Shown in pieces: positions 1 through 7,575 of a DNA stretch of 64,000 bases. A program made the translations under genes and the position numbers. The notes under the pieces are model-generated. The model worked only from the letters and a program-made list of their open reading frames with translations, ran no database searches and had not been told where the DNA came from. Numbering within the stretch: the stretch's first letter is position 1; the number at the start of each line of letters is the position of its first letter. This DNA comes from Leadbetterella byssophila DSM 17132 (GTDB taxonomy: Bacteria > Bacteroidota > Bacteroidia > Cytophagales > Spirosomataceae). The DNA is taken from the NCBI RefSeq assembly GCF_000166395.1, contig NC_014655.1, positions 1,426,001-1,490,000 of the forward strand, read 5' to 3'.

Positions 1-1
1 A

Positions 2-973
2 GTATTAAATTCTAAATATGCAAAATTGCTGCCTGGTCTTACATTCAGCGAAATTGGATTTGCATTTTTTTTTGGAAATTTAAGCCTTTTAACACTTGCT
101 TCGTTTGATTCTAGTATCGCAAGTTCACTTATATCGCTAGTTAAAATAATGTATGTCTTTAGTATCATTGGTGTGTTCATCTCCATATATGCACAATGGA
201 AATTAATAAAAGAATGGTGTACGTTGTGTTTAGTGGTTCAGTCAGTGCTATTTATAGGAAGTATTATAAGTTTCTATTTATATATAGTTGATGGATTTGG
301 AGGATTAAGTGGAGATATTGGTACGATACTAACTTGTACTCTATTCTTCTTTACAATTCCGTTGTTGTTGTGGAAATCGATGAAAGGAGATTTCAAGGAT
401 TTTTTTACTTATAAAAGCCTAGCAATGGAACTAAATAGATTGAAGTTTAATCATCCAATTTTTGAATCCATTTTAACTACTCAAAAGAAAATTGAAAAGG
501 TTCCTGACACCTTGGGTATAACACTAGGTAACCCTGATGCATCAACTGTTGTTCTTAAAGTGTGTAGCCCATACTGTGATCCTTGCGCAAAGGCGCATCC
601 GGAATACAAAAAATTACTCGAAACTTATCATGACAATATTAAATTGCATATCATTTTTAGTGCATCAAGTAGTTGGGAGGACCCACGTTCATTCCCTGTA
701 AAAATATTTATGGCAATAAATCTTACTAAAGATAAAAAGCTTATAGAAAAAGCGCTAGATGATTGGTACAATGCTAAAGAGAAGAATTTTGAAGTTTTTG
801 CGACTAAATATCAAATAAACGTAGATTCACATGAGGTTATTGACCAGATAGACAAAATGTATAAGTGGACAAAGGATAATGATATAACTTTTACTCCAAC
901 GTTTTTTATAAACGGATACCAGATGCCAGAAATGTACTCAGTGCAAGATATTCCCAATTTTGTTAGAGTATAA
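2..973 (+). CDS. VKOR-thioredoxin fusion protein (5' end outside window)
   Basis: The reading frame is already open at base 2, so the start lies upstream and the first TTG/ATG in the window is not trusted. The visible part begins in the membrane domain of a vitamin K epoxide reductase (VKOR) family protein: several hydrophobic helices with the redox pair WCTLC (about bases 224-238). A soluble thioredoxin/DsbA-like domain follows, with the motif YCDPC near bases 571-585 and a later TPTFFINGY segment typical of DsbA-type cis-proline loops. By family knowledge such fusions oxidise thiols outside the cytoplasm and pass the electrons to quinone. It lies directly upstream of a C39 exporter and a six-cysteine precursor, so its likely job is to make or check disulfides in the exported peptide (inference). 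The family call is strong; the substrate is not shown. Confidence 0.85.
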   Translation, partial: VLNSKYAKLLPGLTFSEIGFAFFFGNLSLLTLASFDSSIASSLISLVKIMYVFSIIGVFISIYAQWKLIKEWCTLCLVVQSVLFIGSIISFYLYIVDGFGGLSGDIGTILTCTLFFFTIPLLLWKSMKGDFKDFFTYKSLAMELNRLKFNHPIFESILTTQKKIEKVPDTLGITLGNPDASTVVLKVCSPYCDPCAKAHPEYKKLLETYHDNIKLHIIFSASSSWEDPRSFPVKIFMAINLTKDKKLIEKALDDWYNAKEKNFEVFATKYQINVDSHEVIDQIDKMYKWTKDNDITFTPTFFINGYQMPEMYSVQDIPNFVRV

Positions 974-977
974 TAAT

Positions 978-1814
978 ATGGATATCAGGAAAACTATTAA
1001 GGTTATCAGTCCCTATTTTGGAGAATGGCCGTGGTATTTTAAATATTTTTTACATTCATGCAGCTTTAATCCCGGAGTTGAGTTCCTCGTCGTAAGTGAT
1101 ATTCCTTTTGAAGACGATTTACCTCCTAACGTTAAATTATTGGAACTCTCTTTACATAACTTCAAAGAATTGGCTTCTGAAAAACTCGGATTTGAGGTAG
1201 TCATAAATGACCCCTATAAACTATGCGATTTTAAGCCTGCTTATGGTCATATCTTTGAGGACTATCTTCTCGGATATGATTATTGGGGGCATGGGGATAT
1301 AGATATTATCTTTGGAAATTTAGCAAATTTTATAAGCGAGCCTGTCAATAATAATTATGATGTAATATATCTTCGGCACGATTTTATAACTGGTTATTTT
1401 ACTTTATTTAAAAATACGGGCAAGATTAATGCCCTTTACAGACAAAGTAAAGATTATGAAAAGATATTTATGAATGCACGCCATTTCTGTTTTGATGAAA
1501 CAAATTTTTCGTTCACATCATTCGCTGACGGAATACACTATTCGAAAATCAGCTCTGAAATAGAAAGTATGATGCACGTAATAAAAAGATTGCAAGAAAA
1601 TCAGGTAATTCAAGCTTATTTCGATTTTCACGTAATAGAAGGCACTCCTGGAAGGCTAACATGGATTAACGGTAGCCTTTTTTACAAAAATAAGTTTGAA
1701 GTTGCCCTTTATCATATGATAAAATTTAAATACAACACAAACATACAAAAGCATAAACATGTATTGGGCAATAATTTCAAAATAACACCAACAAGAATTA
1801 TTCAGATAAATTAG
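978..1814 (+). CDS. DUF6625-like putative glycosyltransferase
   Basis: About 278 residues if started at the ATG at 978; an in-frame TTG at 960 would overlap the preceding stop. It starts 4 bases after the VKOR-thioredoxin stop and ends 6 bases before the C39 exporter, so it belongs to one operon. The sequence resembles the small glycosyltransferase-like family I know as DUF6625: an N-terminal ISPYFGEWPWYF segment, then YDYWGHGDIDIIFGNL, where the DID triplet can be read as the metal/nucleotide-sugar DxD motif. There are no membrane segments, so it should act in the cytoplasm. Inside a peptide-export cluster it could glycosylate the precursor before secretion; this is inference, and a role on surface glycans cannot be excluded. 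Confidence 0.65.
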   Translation: MDIRKTIKVISPYFGEWPWYFKYFLHSCSFNPGVEFLVVSDIPFEDDLPPNVKLLELSLHNFKELASEKLGFEVVINDPYKLCDFKPAYGHIFEDYLLGYDYWGHGDIDIIFGNLANFISEPVNNNYDVIYLRHDFITGYFTLFKNTGKINALYRQSKDYEKIFMNARHFCFDETNFSFTSFADGIHYSKISSEIESMMHVIKRLQENQVIQAYFDFHVIEGTPGRLTWINGSLFYKNKFEVALYHMIKFKYNTNIQKHKHVLGNNFKITPTRIIQIN

Positions 1815-1820
1815 GGGAGC

Positions 1821-4019
1821 ATGACATTTGGATTCAAATTTACTAAACAACATGATAGTATGGATTGTGGCCCTGCTTGCCTCAGGATGATATTTCATTT
1901 CCATGGTCTGAAAATAAGTCGACAACAGATATACGATAAGACAGATTTAGGATCCACTGGTGTATCATTATTGAGTCTTGCAGATTCCGCAGAGAAATTT
2001 GGGTTTGAAAGTACTTCAATTCGCTGCAAAATTGAAAAATTCAAGGAATTTCAACTACCTGTAATCCTTTTATGGAATCAATTTCATTATGTAGTTTTAT
2101 ATAAGTCTTCAAGAGATAAATATTTTATCGCAGATCCAGCGGTCGGGAAGATCAAATTAACTAAAAAAGATTTTCTCACTCAGTGGGTTGCTGATAAACA
2201 ATCGGGTGAAGGGATTGTTATGCTTCTGCAACCAAAAAACGAGGATTACAAAAATAAAAAATATGATTATTCGGCAGATCATGAACGCGTTGGTCTAAAA
2301 AAATTGTACGGGCACATTTGGACTTATAAAAAATATTTTGGCCAAATTATAATTGGACTGTTTATCAGTAGTTCGATTCAGCTACTTTTACCATTTATGA
2401 CACAGAGTATTGTAGATACTGGCATTCGCCAAAAAAATATTTCCTTTATCAACCTAATTATTATTGGCCAGGCAATTTTAATTATAGGCAGGCTACTAGT
2501 AGAAATTGTTCGGAACAGACTTCTCTTATATGTTAGTACACATATTAATTTGAAAATTCTTTCAGAATTTTGGGTGAAGCTAATGCGTTTGCCCCTAAGC
2601 TTTTTTCAAATACGTAGTTCAGGGGATATTTTTCAACGAATAGCAGATCAAAATCGCATTGAACAATTTCTAACCGGCGGTACAATTAACACATTGTTCT
2701 CTCTCATAAACTTAATTGTATTCTCAGTTGTCCTGTACATTTACAACTCTACATTTTTTTTTATATTCTTTTCAAGTAATGTGCTTTACTTTTTATGGAT
2801 ATTTTTGTTTGTTCCAATTAGACGCAATCTTGACTACAAACGCTTTGCTTTAAGCAGTAATGAAAACTCGACTACTATGCAAATTATTTTGGGCATGCAG
2901 GACATAAAGCTCAGCAACAGCGAAATTCTGAAGCGAAAAGAATGGGAACGCATACAAGCCTCGATATTTAATATAAACTTCAAAGGGCTAACTTTAAATC
3001 AATTACAGCAATCCGGGGCATTTATTATAAATGAAGGAAAAAATATTCTTATTACTCTTCTAGTTTCGAGAGATGTCGTCAACGGCGGCATTACTTTAGG
3101 GGTTATGTTAGCAATACAGTTCATTATCGGACAGCTCAACAGTCCGATAGAGCAATTATTGGGGTTCTTTCAACAAGCGCAGGATGCTAAAATCAGTTTG
3201 AGTAGACTAAATGAAATTCACGAACTAAAAGAAGAGGAGCCATCTGATAAAAAATTTTCTAATTTCTTGCCTAAACAATCTGATATCAGATTTGAAAACA
3301 TTTCCTTTTCATACCCGGGGAATTCGCATATAACAGTCTTAGACGATGTAACATTCACCATTCCACACGGAAAAATAACTGCAATAGTGGGAATGAGTGG
3401 TAGCGGTAAGTCTACAATTTTAAAACTGCTTATGCAATTTTACTCAAACTATTCCGGAAAAATAAAAATTGGAGAAAATAGCATAACAGATATTAGACCC
3501 TCAAGATGGAGAGATAATTGCGGATGCGTAATGCAAGATGGATTTATCTTCAATACCAATATTGCAAATAATATTGCAATTGATTATACTGCTATTGATC
3601 ACGACCGGTTGAGGCGGTCTTGTCAAGTTGCAAATATCCTTGAGTTTATTGAAAGTTTGCCATTGGGGTTTAATACTTCCATCGGAGGCGACGCTCAAGG
3701 TCTAAGTCAAGGTCAAAAGCAACGCATATTGATTGCTCGTGCAGTTTATAAAGATCCAGCTTTCCTTTTTTTTGATGAAGCTACGAATGCACTGGACGCC
3801 AATAATGAGCATTCAATTGTTAAAAATTTGTATACTTTTTTCGAGAAAAGAACTGTGCTAATTATAGCACATCGTCTTAGCACTATACAATATGCAAACA
3901 ATATCATTGTCATGCATGAGGGGAAGGTTGTAGAACAAGGGAGTCACCACAACCTTATCGAGCGAAAAGGCAAGTATTTTGAGCTATTCAAAAATCAATT
4001 TCAAACAACTGGGTCATGA
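1821..4019 (+). CDS. C39-peptidase ABC exporter (bacteriocin/RiPP-type)
   Basis: A 732-residue protein with all three modules of peptidase-containing ABC transporters. The N-terminal C39 cysteine peptidase shows QHDSMDCGPACL, with the probable catalytic triad Cys16, His89 (QFHYVVLY) and Asp105 (ADPAVG). The middle is a six-helix exporter membrane domain (about residues 165-450). The C-terminal ATPase has Walker A GMSGSGKST near residue 523, signature LSQGQ near 628, Walker B FLFFDEAT and the switch IAHRLST. Such proteins cut double-glycine leaders and pump the core peptide through the inner membrane. The matching leader peptide is encoded just downstream. The start is ATG 1821, 6 bases after the previous stop; the stop overlaps the next gene by ATGA. 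Confidence 0.95.
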   Translation: MTFGFKFTKQHDSMDCGPACLRMIFHFHGLKISRQQIYDKTDLGSTGVSLLSLADSAEKFGFESTSIRCKIEKFKEFQLPVILLWNQFHYVVLYKSSRDKYFIADPAVGKIKLTKKDFLTQWVADKQSGEGIVMLLQPKNEDYKNKKYDYSADHERVGLKKLYGHIWTYKKYFGQIIIGLFISSSIQLLLPFMTQSIVDTGIRQKNISFINLIIIGQAILIIGRLLVEIVRNRLLLYVSTHINLKILSEFWVKLMRLPLSFFQIRSSGDIFQRIADQNRIEQFLTGGTINTLFSLINLIVFSVVLYIYNSTFFFIFFSSNVLYFLWIFLFVPIRRNLDYKRFALSSNENSTTMQIILGMQDIKLSNSEILKRKEWERIQASIFNINFKGLTLNQLQQSGAFIINEGKNILITLLVSRDVVNGGITLGVMLAIQFIIGQLNSPIEQLLGFFQQAQDAKISLSRLNEIHELKEEEPSDKKFSNFLPKQSDIRFENISFSYPGNSHITVLDDVTFTIPHGKITAIVGMSGSGKSTILKLLMQFYSNYSGKIKIGENSITDIRPSRWRDNCGCVMQDGFIFNTNIANNIAIDYTAIDHDRLRRSCQVANILEFIESLPLGFNTSIGGDAQGLSQGQKQRILIARAVYKDPAFLFFDEATNALDANNEHSIVKNLYTFFEKRTVLIIAHRLSTIQYANNIIVMHEGKVVEQGSHHNLIERKGKYFELFKNQFQTTGS

Positions 4020-4522
4020 ACAAAATTTTGCTTGGAAGTGATGATAAAAAGCCTGTAAGTGATGTCGGGTCGGTTATCAATGATGTTTTGTCAGATAAAC
4101 CCGATTTTCTTACAAGAAATGGCACATTTCTTCTTTTATTCTTAACAATCTTACTTGGGATATTAGCAGCACAAGTAAAGTATCCTACGTTTCATTCTTG
4201 TACAGGAGTAATGATAAAGAATGATATGAATGGCCAATATTTGCTATATTTTGATGACAATTGCAAAAATCTAAATTCCACTTTAACCGATAAACAAGTT
4301 AACATTTTCAAGGATGCTGCCCAAACTATTCGAATCAATGCGGAAATTCAAAAAATCAATATCGTTAATAACAGATTAGTCGCCACGTTATACTCGGCTA
4401 ACAACAAATTATCTGACAAGCACAAAACCCTGAAAGTTTACCTAACAGTAAGGACGAATACGCAAAGTCTATTAACTGCATTTTTAGCCACCCTAAAATA
4501 TAACCTCCAACAAAAAAAATAA
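4016..4522 (+). CDS. Short HlyD-like membrane protein of the export cluster
   Basis: A 168-residue protein overlapping the exporter stop by 4 bases, so translationally coupled. It has a short cytoplasmic N-terminus, one membrane segment (about residues 38-56, rich in L/I/G/A) followed by VKYPTFHSCTG, and a small extracytoplasmic domain predicted mainly beta. The layout KPDFLTRNG-helix-KYP resembles the start of Bacteroidota HlyD-type adaptor proteins, which normally have around 400 residues with a long coiled coil and a lipoyl domain. Both of these are absent here, while the C-terminal strand-rich end seems kept. It could be a minimal adaptor or an exporter subunit; its function is not established. 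Confidence 0.7.
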   Translation: MNKILLGSDDKKPVSDVGSVINDVLSDKPDFLTRNGTFLLLFLTILLGILAAQVKYPTFHSCTGVMIKNDMNGQYLLYFDDNCKNLNSTLTDKQVNIFKDAAQTIRINAEIQKINIVNNRLVATLYSANNKLSDKHKTLKVYLTVRTNTQSLLTAFLATLKYNLQQKK

Positions 4523-4523
4523 A

Positions 4524-4554
4524 TTTGCTTATTAAAAATATTATTATAAATTTG
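4524..4554 (+). promoter_or_regulatory. Bacteroidota-type promoter for the peptide precursor gene
   Basis: TTTG at 4524-4527 and TAAATTTG at 4547-4554 are separated by 19 bases. This fits the Bacteroidota consensus TTTG-N19-21-TAnnTTTG. The element begins 2 bases after the stop of the preceding gene and 75 bases upstream of the precursor ATG, so the precursor can be transcribed independently of the exporter operon. Confidence 0.55.
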
Positions 4555-4628
4555 ATATAAGTTTTTGATTATCATCATATCAGTAGCACTATTCAATTCT
4601 TTATATTTTAAATTTAAGCACTTAAATT

Positions 4629-4817
4629 ATGAGCAAACCAAAAATGAACTTTGCCAATCTACAAGGTAAACTTGGCAGGGATGAAATGTCAAAAATCATG
4701 GCAGGCAGCGGTAATTGTCAGGCCAATAATCAGTCATGTAGTACCGCAAACCAACTTAATTGCTGTAGTGGCCTACAATGTACGAATTATAAATGCGGTT
4801 ACCCTACTATTACATAA
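4629..4817 (+). CDS. Six-cysteine, knottin-like secreted peptide precursor
   Basis: A 62-residue precursor. Residues 1-26 form a double-glycine-type leader. Counting back from a cut after Gly26 gives Leu -12, Glu -8, Met -7, Ile -4, Ala -2 and Gly -1 (KLGRDEMSKIMAG), as C39 peptidases require. The predicted mature peptide has 36 residues and six cysteines at precursor positions 30, 37, 45, 46, 51 and 56, spaced C-x6-C-x7-CC-x4-C-x4-C. That is the inhibitor-cystine-knot arrangement, with a CCSGLQC core like many animal toxins. There are no lanthionine, cyclodehydratase or radical-SAM genes nearby in the window, whereas a thiol-oxidising VKOR-thioredoxin protein is, so disulfides are the likely modification. 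Activity (antibacterial, signalling or other) is unknown. It has its own promoter and terminator. Confidence 0.8.
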   Translation: MSKPKMNFANLQGKLGRDEMSKIMAGSGNCQANNQSCSTANQLNCCSGLQCTNYKCGYPTIT

Positions 4818-4824
4818 AGTAAAG

Positions 4825-4855
4825 CCTCTGACATCACTTGTTGTTAGAGGTTTTT
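4825..4855 (+). terminator. Terminator after the peptide precursor
   Basis: The stem CCTCTGACA (4825-4833) pairs with TGTTAGAGG (4842-4850), including one G-T pair, and five T follow. It lies 7 bases after the precursor stop and closes the peptide transcription unit. Confidence 0.7.
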
Positions 4856-4871
4856 CTAGGGATATTCCGGG

Positions 4872-4908
4872 AAAGCCCAACTTGTTCATTAGAACTTGTT
4901 GGGCTTTT
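4872..4908. terminator. Bidirectional terminator between peptide cluster and traI remnant
   Basis: AAAGCCCAAC (4872-4881) pairs with GTTGGGCTTT (4898-4907), with an inner GTTC/GAAC pair. T-rich and A-rich ends on both strands let it stop transcription either way. On the minus strand it immediately follows the traI-like stop at 4911. Confidence 0.6.
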
Positions 4909-4910
4909 GA

Positions 4911-5456
4911 TTATCTTTGTATATCATCCTGATTCTTACACAACACGTAGAGGTCAAGTACTCTTTTGGCATCGTTTTTCTTTTTCGCTCTCAGGTAGCT
5001 TACAGAAATGTTCTTGTTAGTATAGTAGCGCACCAGGCTGTGGTACTCCTTTACCTCTTTGTACACACGATCAATAATGTCCATACGCTCTTTGTCATTC
5101 AACGAAAGGCATGTAGAGGTTACAATCTGCTTCATTTCTTTCAGCAGTTCGGTACTTTCATGGAGCAGCGCCGAATAACCGTTGCCGATAGCGACCAATT
5201 ACTGTGGGGTAAAATTTGGGTCGTTCATCATCTTACCAAAATTCTGAACGTACATTTCGGATACATCGCCTACCAATAAAACCGTTTGCTGCACCTTACG
5301 GGCATCTTTCACAAGGTTGTTGATAGCTTTCAGCTTGTCGTAATACTCCTTGCCCTGGTCGTACACTTTCTTCACTTCGTTGAAGTTCTTTATCACATTA
5401 CTCACGGTGGAAGAAGTCTGTATGATTTCATTCGCACTGTGTATCCGCCCTACGAA
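4911..5456 (-). pseudogene. Remnant of traI-like conjugation gene (DUF4141), nonsense-mutated and IS-truncated
   Basis: One minus-strand frame runs from the IS66 edge (frame open to 5456) to the stop at 4911-4913, broken only by a TAA at 5199-5201. The two halves, ending NDPNFTPQ and resuming LVAIGNGYSAL, read as one protein. The sequence resembles the C-terminal part of DUF4141/TraI of Bacteroidota conjugative transposons: a helical region KVYDQGKEYYDKLKAI and then SLNDKERMDIIDRV. The N-terminus and signal peptide are missing because the IS66 end lies there. No other tra genes are visible, so this is a scar of a lost conjugative element. Family assignment is by recall of motifs, so moderately sure. 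Confidence 0.65.
5441..5456 (+). repeat. IS66 terminal inverted repeat (tnpC side)
   Basis: GTATCCGCCCTACGAA, exact reverse complement of 9603-9618. It starts directly after the tnpC stop codon (5457-5459 on the minus strand). Confidence 0.9.
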
Positions 5457-6284
5457 CTACAGGTTAGCGTTCTGTTGCATTTTCTTGTAGTTCTGAGGGA
5501 ATAGATCTCTGAGATTTTTATGATTGATGGTCATGATATTCGGGAGGGTATATTTCAGCCACGGGAAGGGGTTTACCTCATGTTTTTTGCAGATGGCGAA
5601 GAATGAATAGATCATAGCTGCTCTTTGAGCGGCTTCATGGCTACCGGCGAAGAGATAGTTTTTACGGCCGATTGCTACCGGACTTATGGCATTTTCCACC
5701 AGGTTGTTGTCTATGTGAAGGCTACCATCGTAAAGATAAGCCGACAGCGCATCCCATCGGCTGTACGCATAGGCCATGGCTTTGCCAATCTGGCTCTTGG
5801 GAAGCGTACCCTTTATTTCCTGGAAGATCCATTTGCCCAGCTCATTAATCACGGGAAGGGACTTTTCAAGGCGAAGTTCTTTTACCTGATCCGGGGATAG
5901 GTTTGCTTCTCTTGCCTGGCGTTCGACCGAGTACAGCGCCTGAATCATCAATAAGGCCTTTTGTGCTCTTGACCTGTCATTATCCAGCGCCCGCTCAAAT
6001 TCCCGGCGGGCATGTGCCCAGCAGGCCAGGTGGGTTACCTCTTTCTTACGGCCATATTTTTCATACACCGCATAGCCATCCGTCTGCAGATAGCCCTGGA
6101 AATTCTCCAACATAGAGAAGGCCGCTTTATCTCCACGGGTGGGACTATAGTCAAAAAGTACCGTTCCATCCAAAGGAGCATGATATACCCAATAGTAGCC
6201 CTGATGGGCAGCACCTTTCTTATCGCTGTCCAATACCCTGATCGGGTCGAGTAGGTAAGGGGAATTTCACCCCGAACCTCTCAC

Positions 6285-6320
6285 AGCACCGTGCGTGACA
6301 GTCTCCCGTCACACGGCGCT
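6285..6320 (-). ncRNA. Group II intron domain V
   Basis: A 36-base hairpin on the minus strand: AGCGCCGTG pairs with CACGGTGCT, with an inner GAC/GTC stem and a purine-rich loop. It carries the AGC catalytic triad and lies 39 bases from the intron 3' end, as expected for the ribozyme core. Confidence 0.75.
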
Positions 6321-6342
6321 TCCAGATCAGCCTTTACTTTAT

Positions 6343-7575
6343 TTAGTACGGTCTGGCAAGCGTCCAGTGGATGAATAGTTTTGGGTTCTGGTTATAGATT
6401 TTCCTCAACCACTGATGTGCTCTCCTTCTTCCCATCTTTTTACGTCTCATAACCCATCGTACCAACTTGAGGTTAATCCAATACCAAAGTCCGTACACCG
6501 TCCATCTTGAATACACACAGTAGTAATTAATCCAACCTCTGGCCATTGCGTTCAGGCGTTGGGCGATGTCTTGCAGCTTTCCCATGAAACGCCTGTTCAC
6601 TACACTCTTCACTTTCTCTCGAACGGATTTCTTCGCATCCTGACTCATACACGGAAAATACGTAAGTTTCCAGCCGTTTTTGGTTGGCCTGCCCAAGGGT
6701 CGAAATGTATGACCAAGGAAGGTGAACGAAACCGGTACTGGATTTGACTCTCTGTGGATCGAGTTTTTGCAGTATACGATTTTTGTTTTCTCGCTGTTGA
6801 GTTCAAGTTTGCACTCCTTCATACGCTTGGTTACCGCATTCTTGATAAATACAGCCTGATTCCAAGTGGTACAGTGGATGATGGCGTCATCGCAATACCT
6901 TTCAAAAGGCATATTGCCGTGATGCTTTTCCATCCATTTGTCGAAAACGAAGTGCAGGAAGATGTTGGCCAGCAGGGGACTTATCACTCCACCCTGAGGT
7001 GTCCCTTTTTCTCGTTTGTGCACTTTACCCTCACGCACTACGCCCACTTCAAGCCAGCGTTCGATGTACATGATTATCCATTTCTCATCGGTATATACAC
7101 GCACGGCTTTCATGAGTAGTTCGTGATCGATGTTATCGAAGAAGCCACGGATGTCCAGGTCCACAACCCAGCTGTAGTACCCACAGTTCCGCACCGTTTT
7201 AGCCAGCGCATCATGCGCACTCTTGTTCGGACGATAACCGTAGCTGTCCTGATGGAAGCTCGGCTCCACCTTGGGTTCAAGATAGCTTTTGACAACCTGT
7301 TGGGCTACCCGGTCTGACACCGTAGGTATTCCGAGTCCTCGATAACCTCCACTTTTCTTGGGAATTTGCACCTCCCTTACTGCTTTGGGATGGTAACTGC
7401 CCGAGGTCATACGGTTCCAGATCTTATATAGATTATCCGCTAACCGTTCCTCAAACTGTTCCAGACTCTGCGTATCAATCCCGGCACTCCCCTTATTTGC
7501 CCGTACTTTTCGGTAAGCATCCAACACCATTTTCTTGGTGATTGGATGTTGCTTTGTTTCATAGTAATCAATCAT
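6343..7575 (-). CDS. ltrA: Group II intron reverse transcriptase/maturase
   Basis: 410 residues encoded in intron domain IV. The reverse transcriptase blocks are in order: YRKVRANKGSAGID (block 0/1), RGLGIPTVSDRVAQQ (2), SYGYRPNKSAHDAL (2a), VVDLDIRGFFDNIDH (3), KGTPQGGVISPLLANI (4), the active-site RYCDDAIIH (5) and FLGHTFRP (7). The C-terminal maturase (X) region follows, with MARGWINYY and GRRRAHQWLRKIY. There is no HNH endonuclease domain. The catalytic YxDD box reads YCDD instead of the usual YADD. The frame is intact with an ATG start at 7575 and a stop before domain V, so splicing and retrohoming may still work. Confidence 0.93.
   Translation of the reverse strand: MIDYYETKQHPITKKMVLDAYRKVRANKGSAGIDTQSLEQFEERLADNLYKIWNRMTSGSYHPKAVREVQIPKKSGGYRGLGIPTVSDRVAQQVVKSYLEPKVEPSFHQDSYGYRPNKSAHDALAKTVRNCGYYSWVVDLDIRGFFDNIDHELLMKAVRVYTDEKWIIMYIERWLEVGVVREGKVHKREKGTPQGGVISPLLANIFLHFVFDKWMEKHHGNMPFERYCDDAIIHCTTWNQAVFIKNAVTKRMKECKLELNSEKTKIVYCKNSIHRESNPVPVSFTFLGHTFRPLGRPTKNGWKLTYFPCMSQDAKKSVREKVKSVVNRRFMGKLQDIAQRLNAMARGWINYYCVYSRWTVYGLWYWINLKLVRWVMRRKKMGRRRAHQWLRKIYNQNPKLFIHWTLARPY

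Noticed and set aside
2-4817. Lantibiotic interpretation of the left-edge cluster
   Set aside because: No LanM/LanB/LanC-type enzyme is visible and the cysteine spacing plus VKOR-thioredoxin fits disulfides better; sequence further left could change this.
4651-5020. Two plus-strand open frames over and beyond the peptide precursor
   Set aside because: They are out of frame with the precursor leader, cross the terminator and show no family features.
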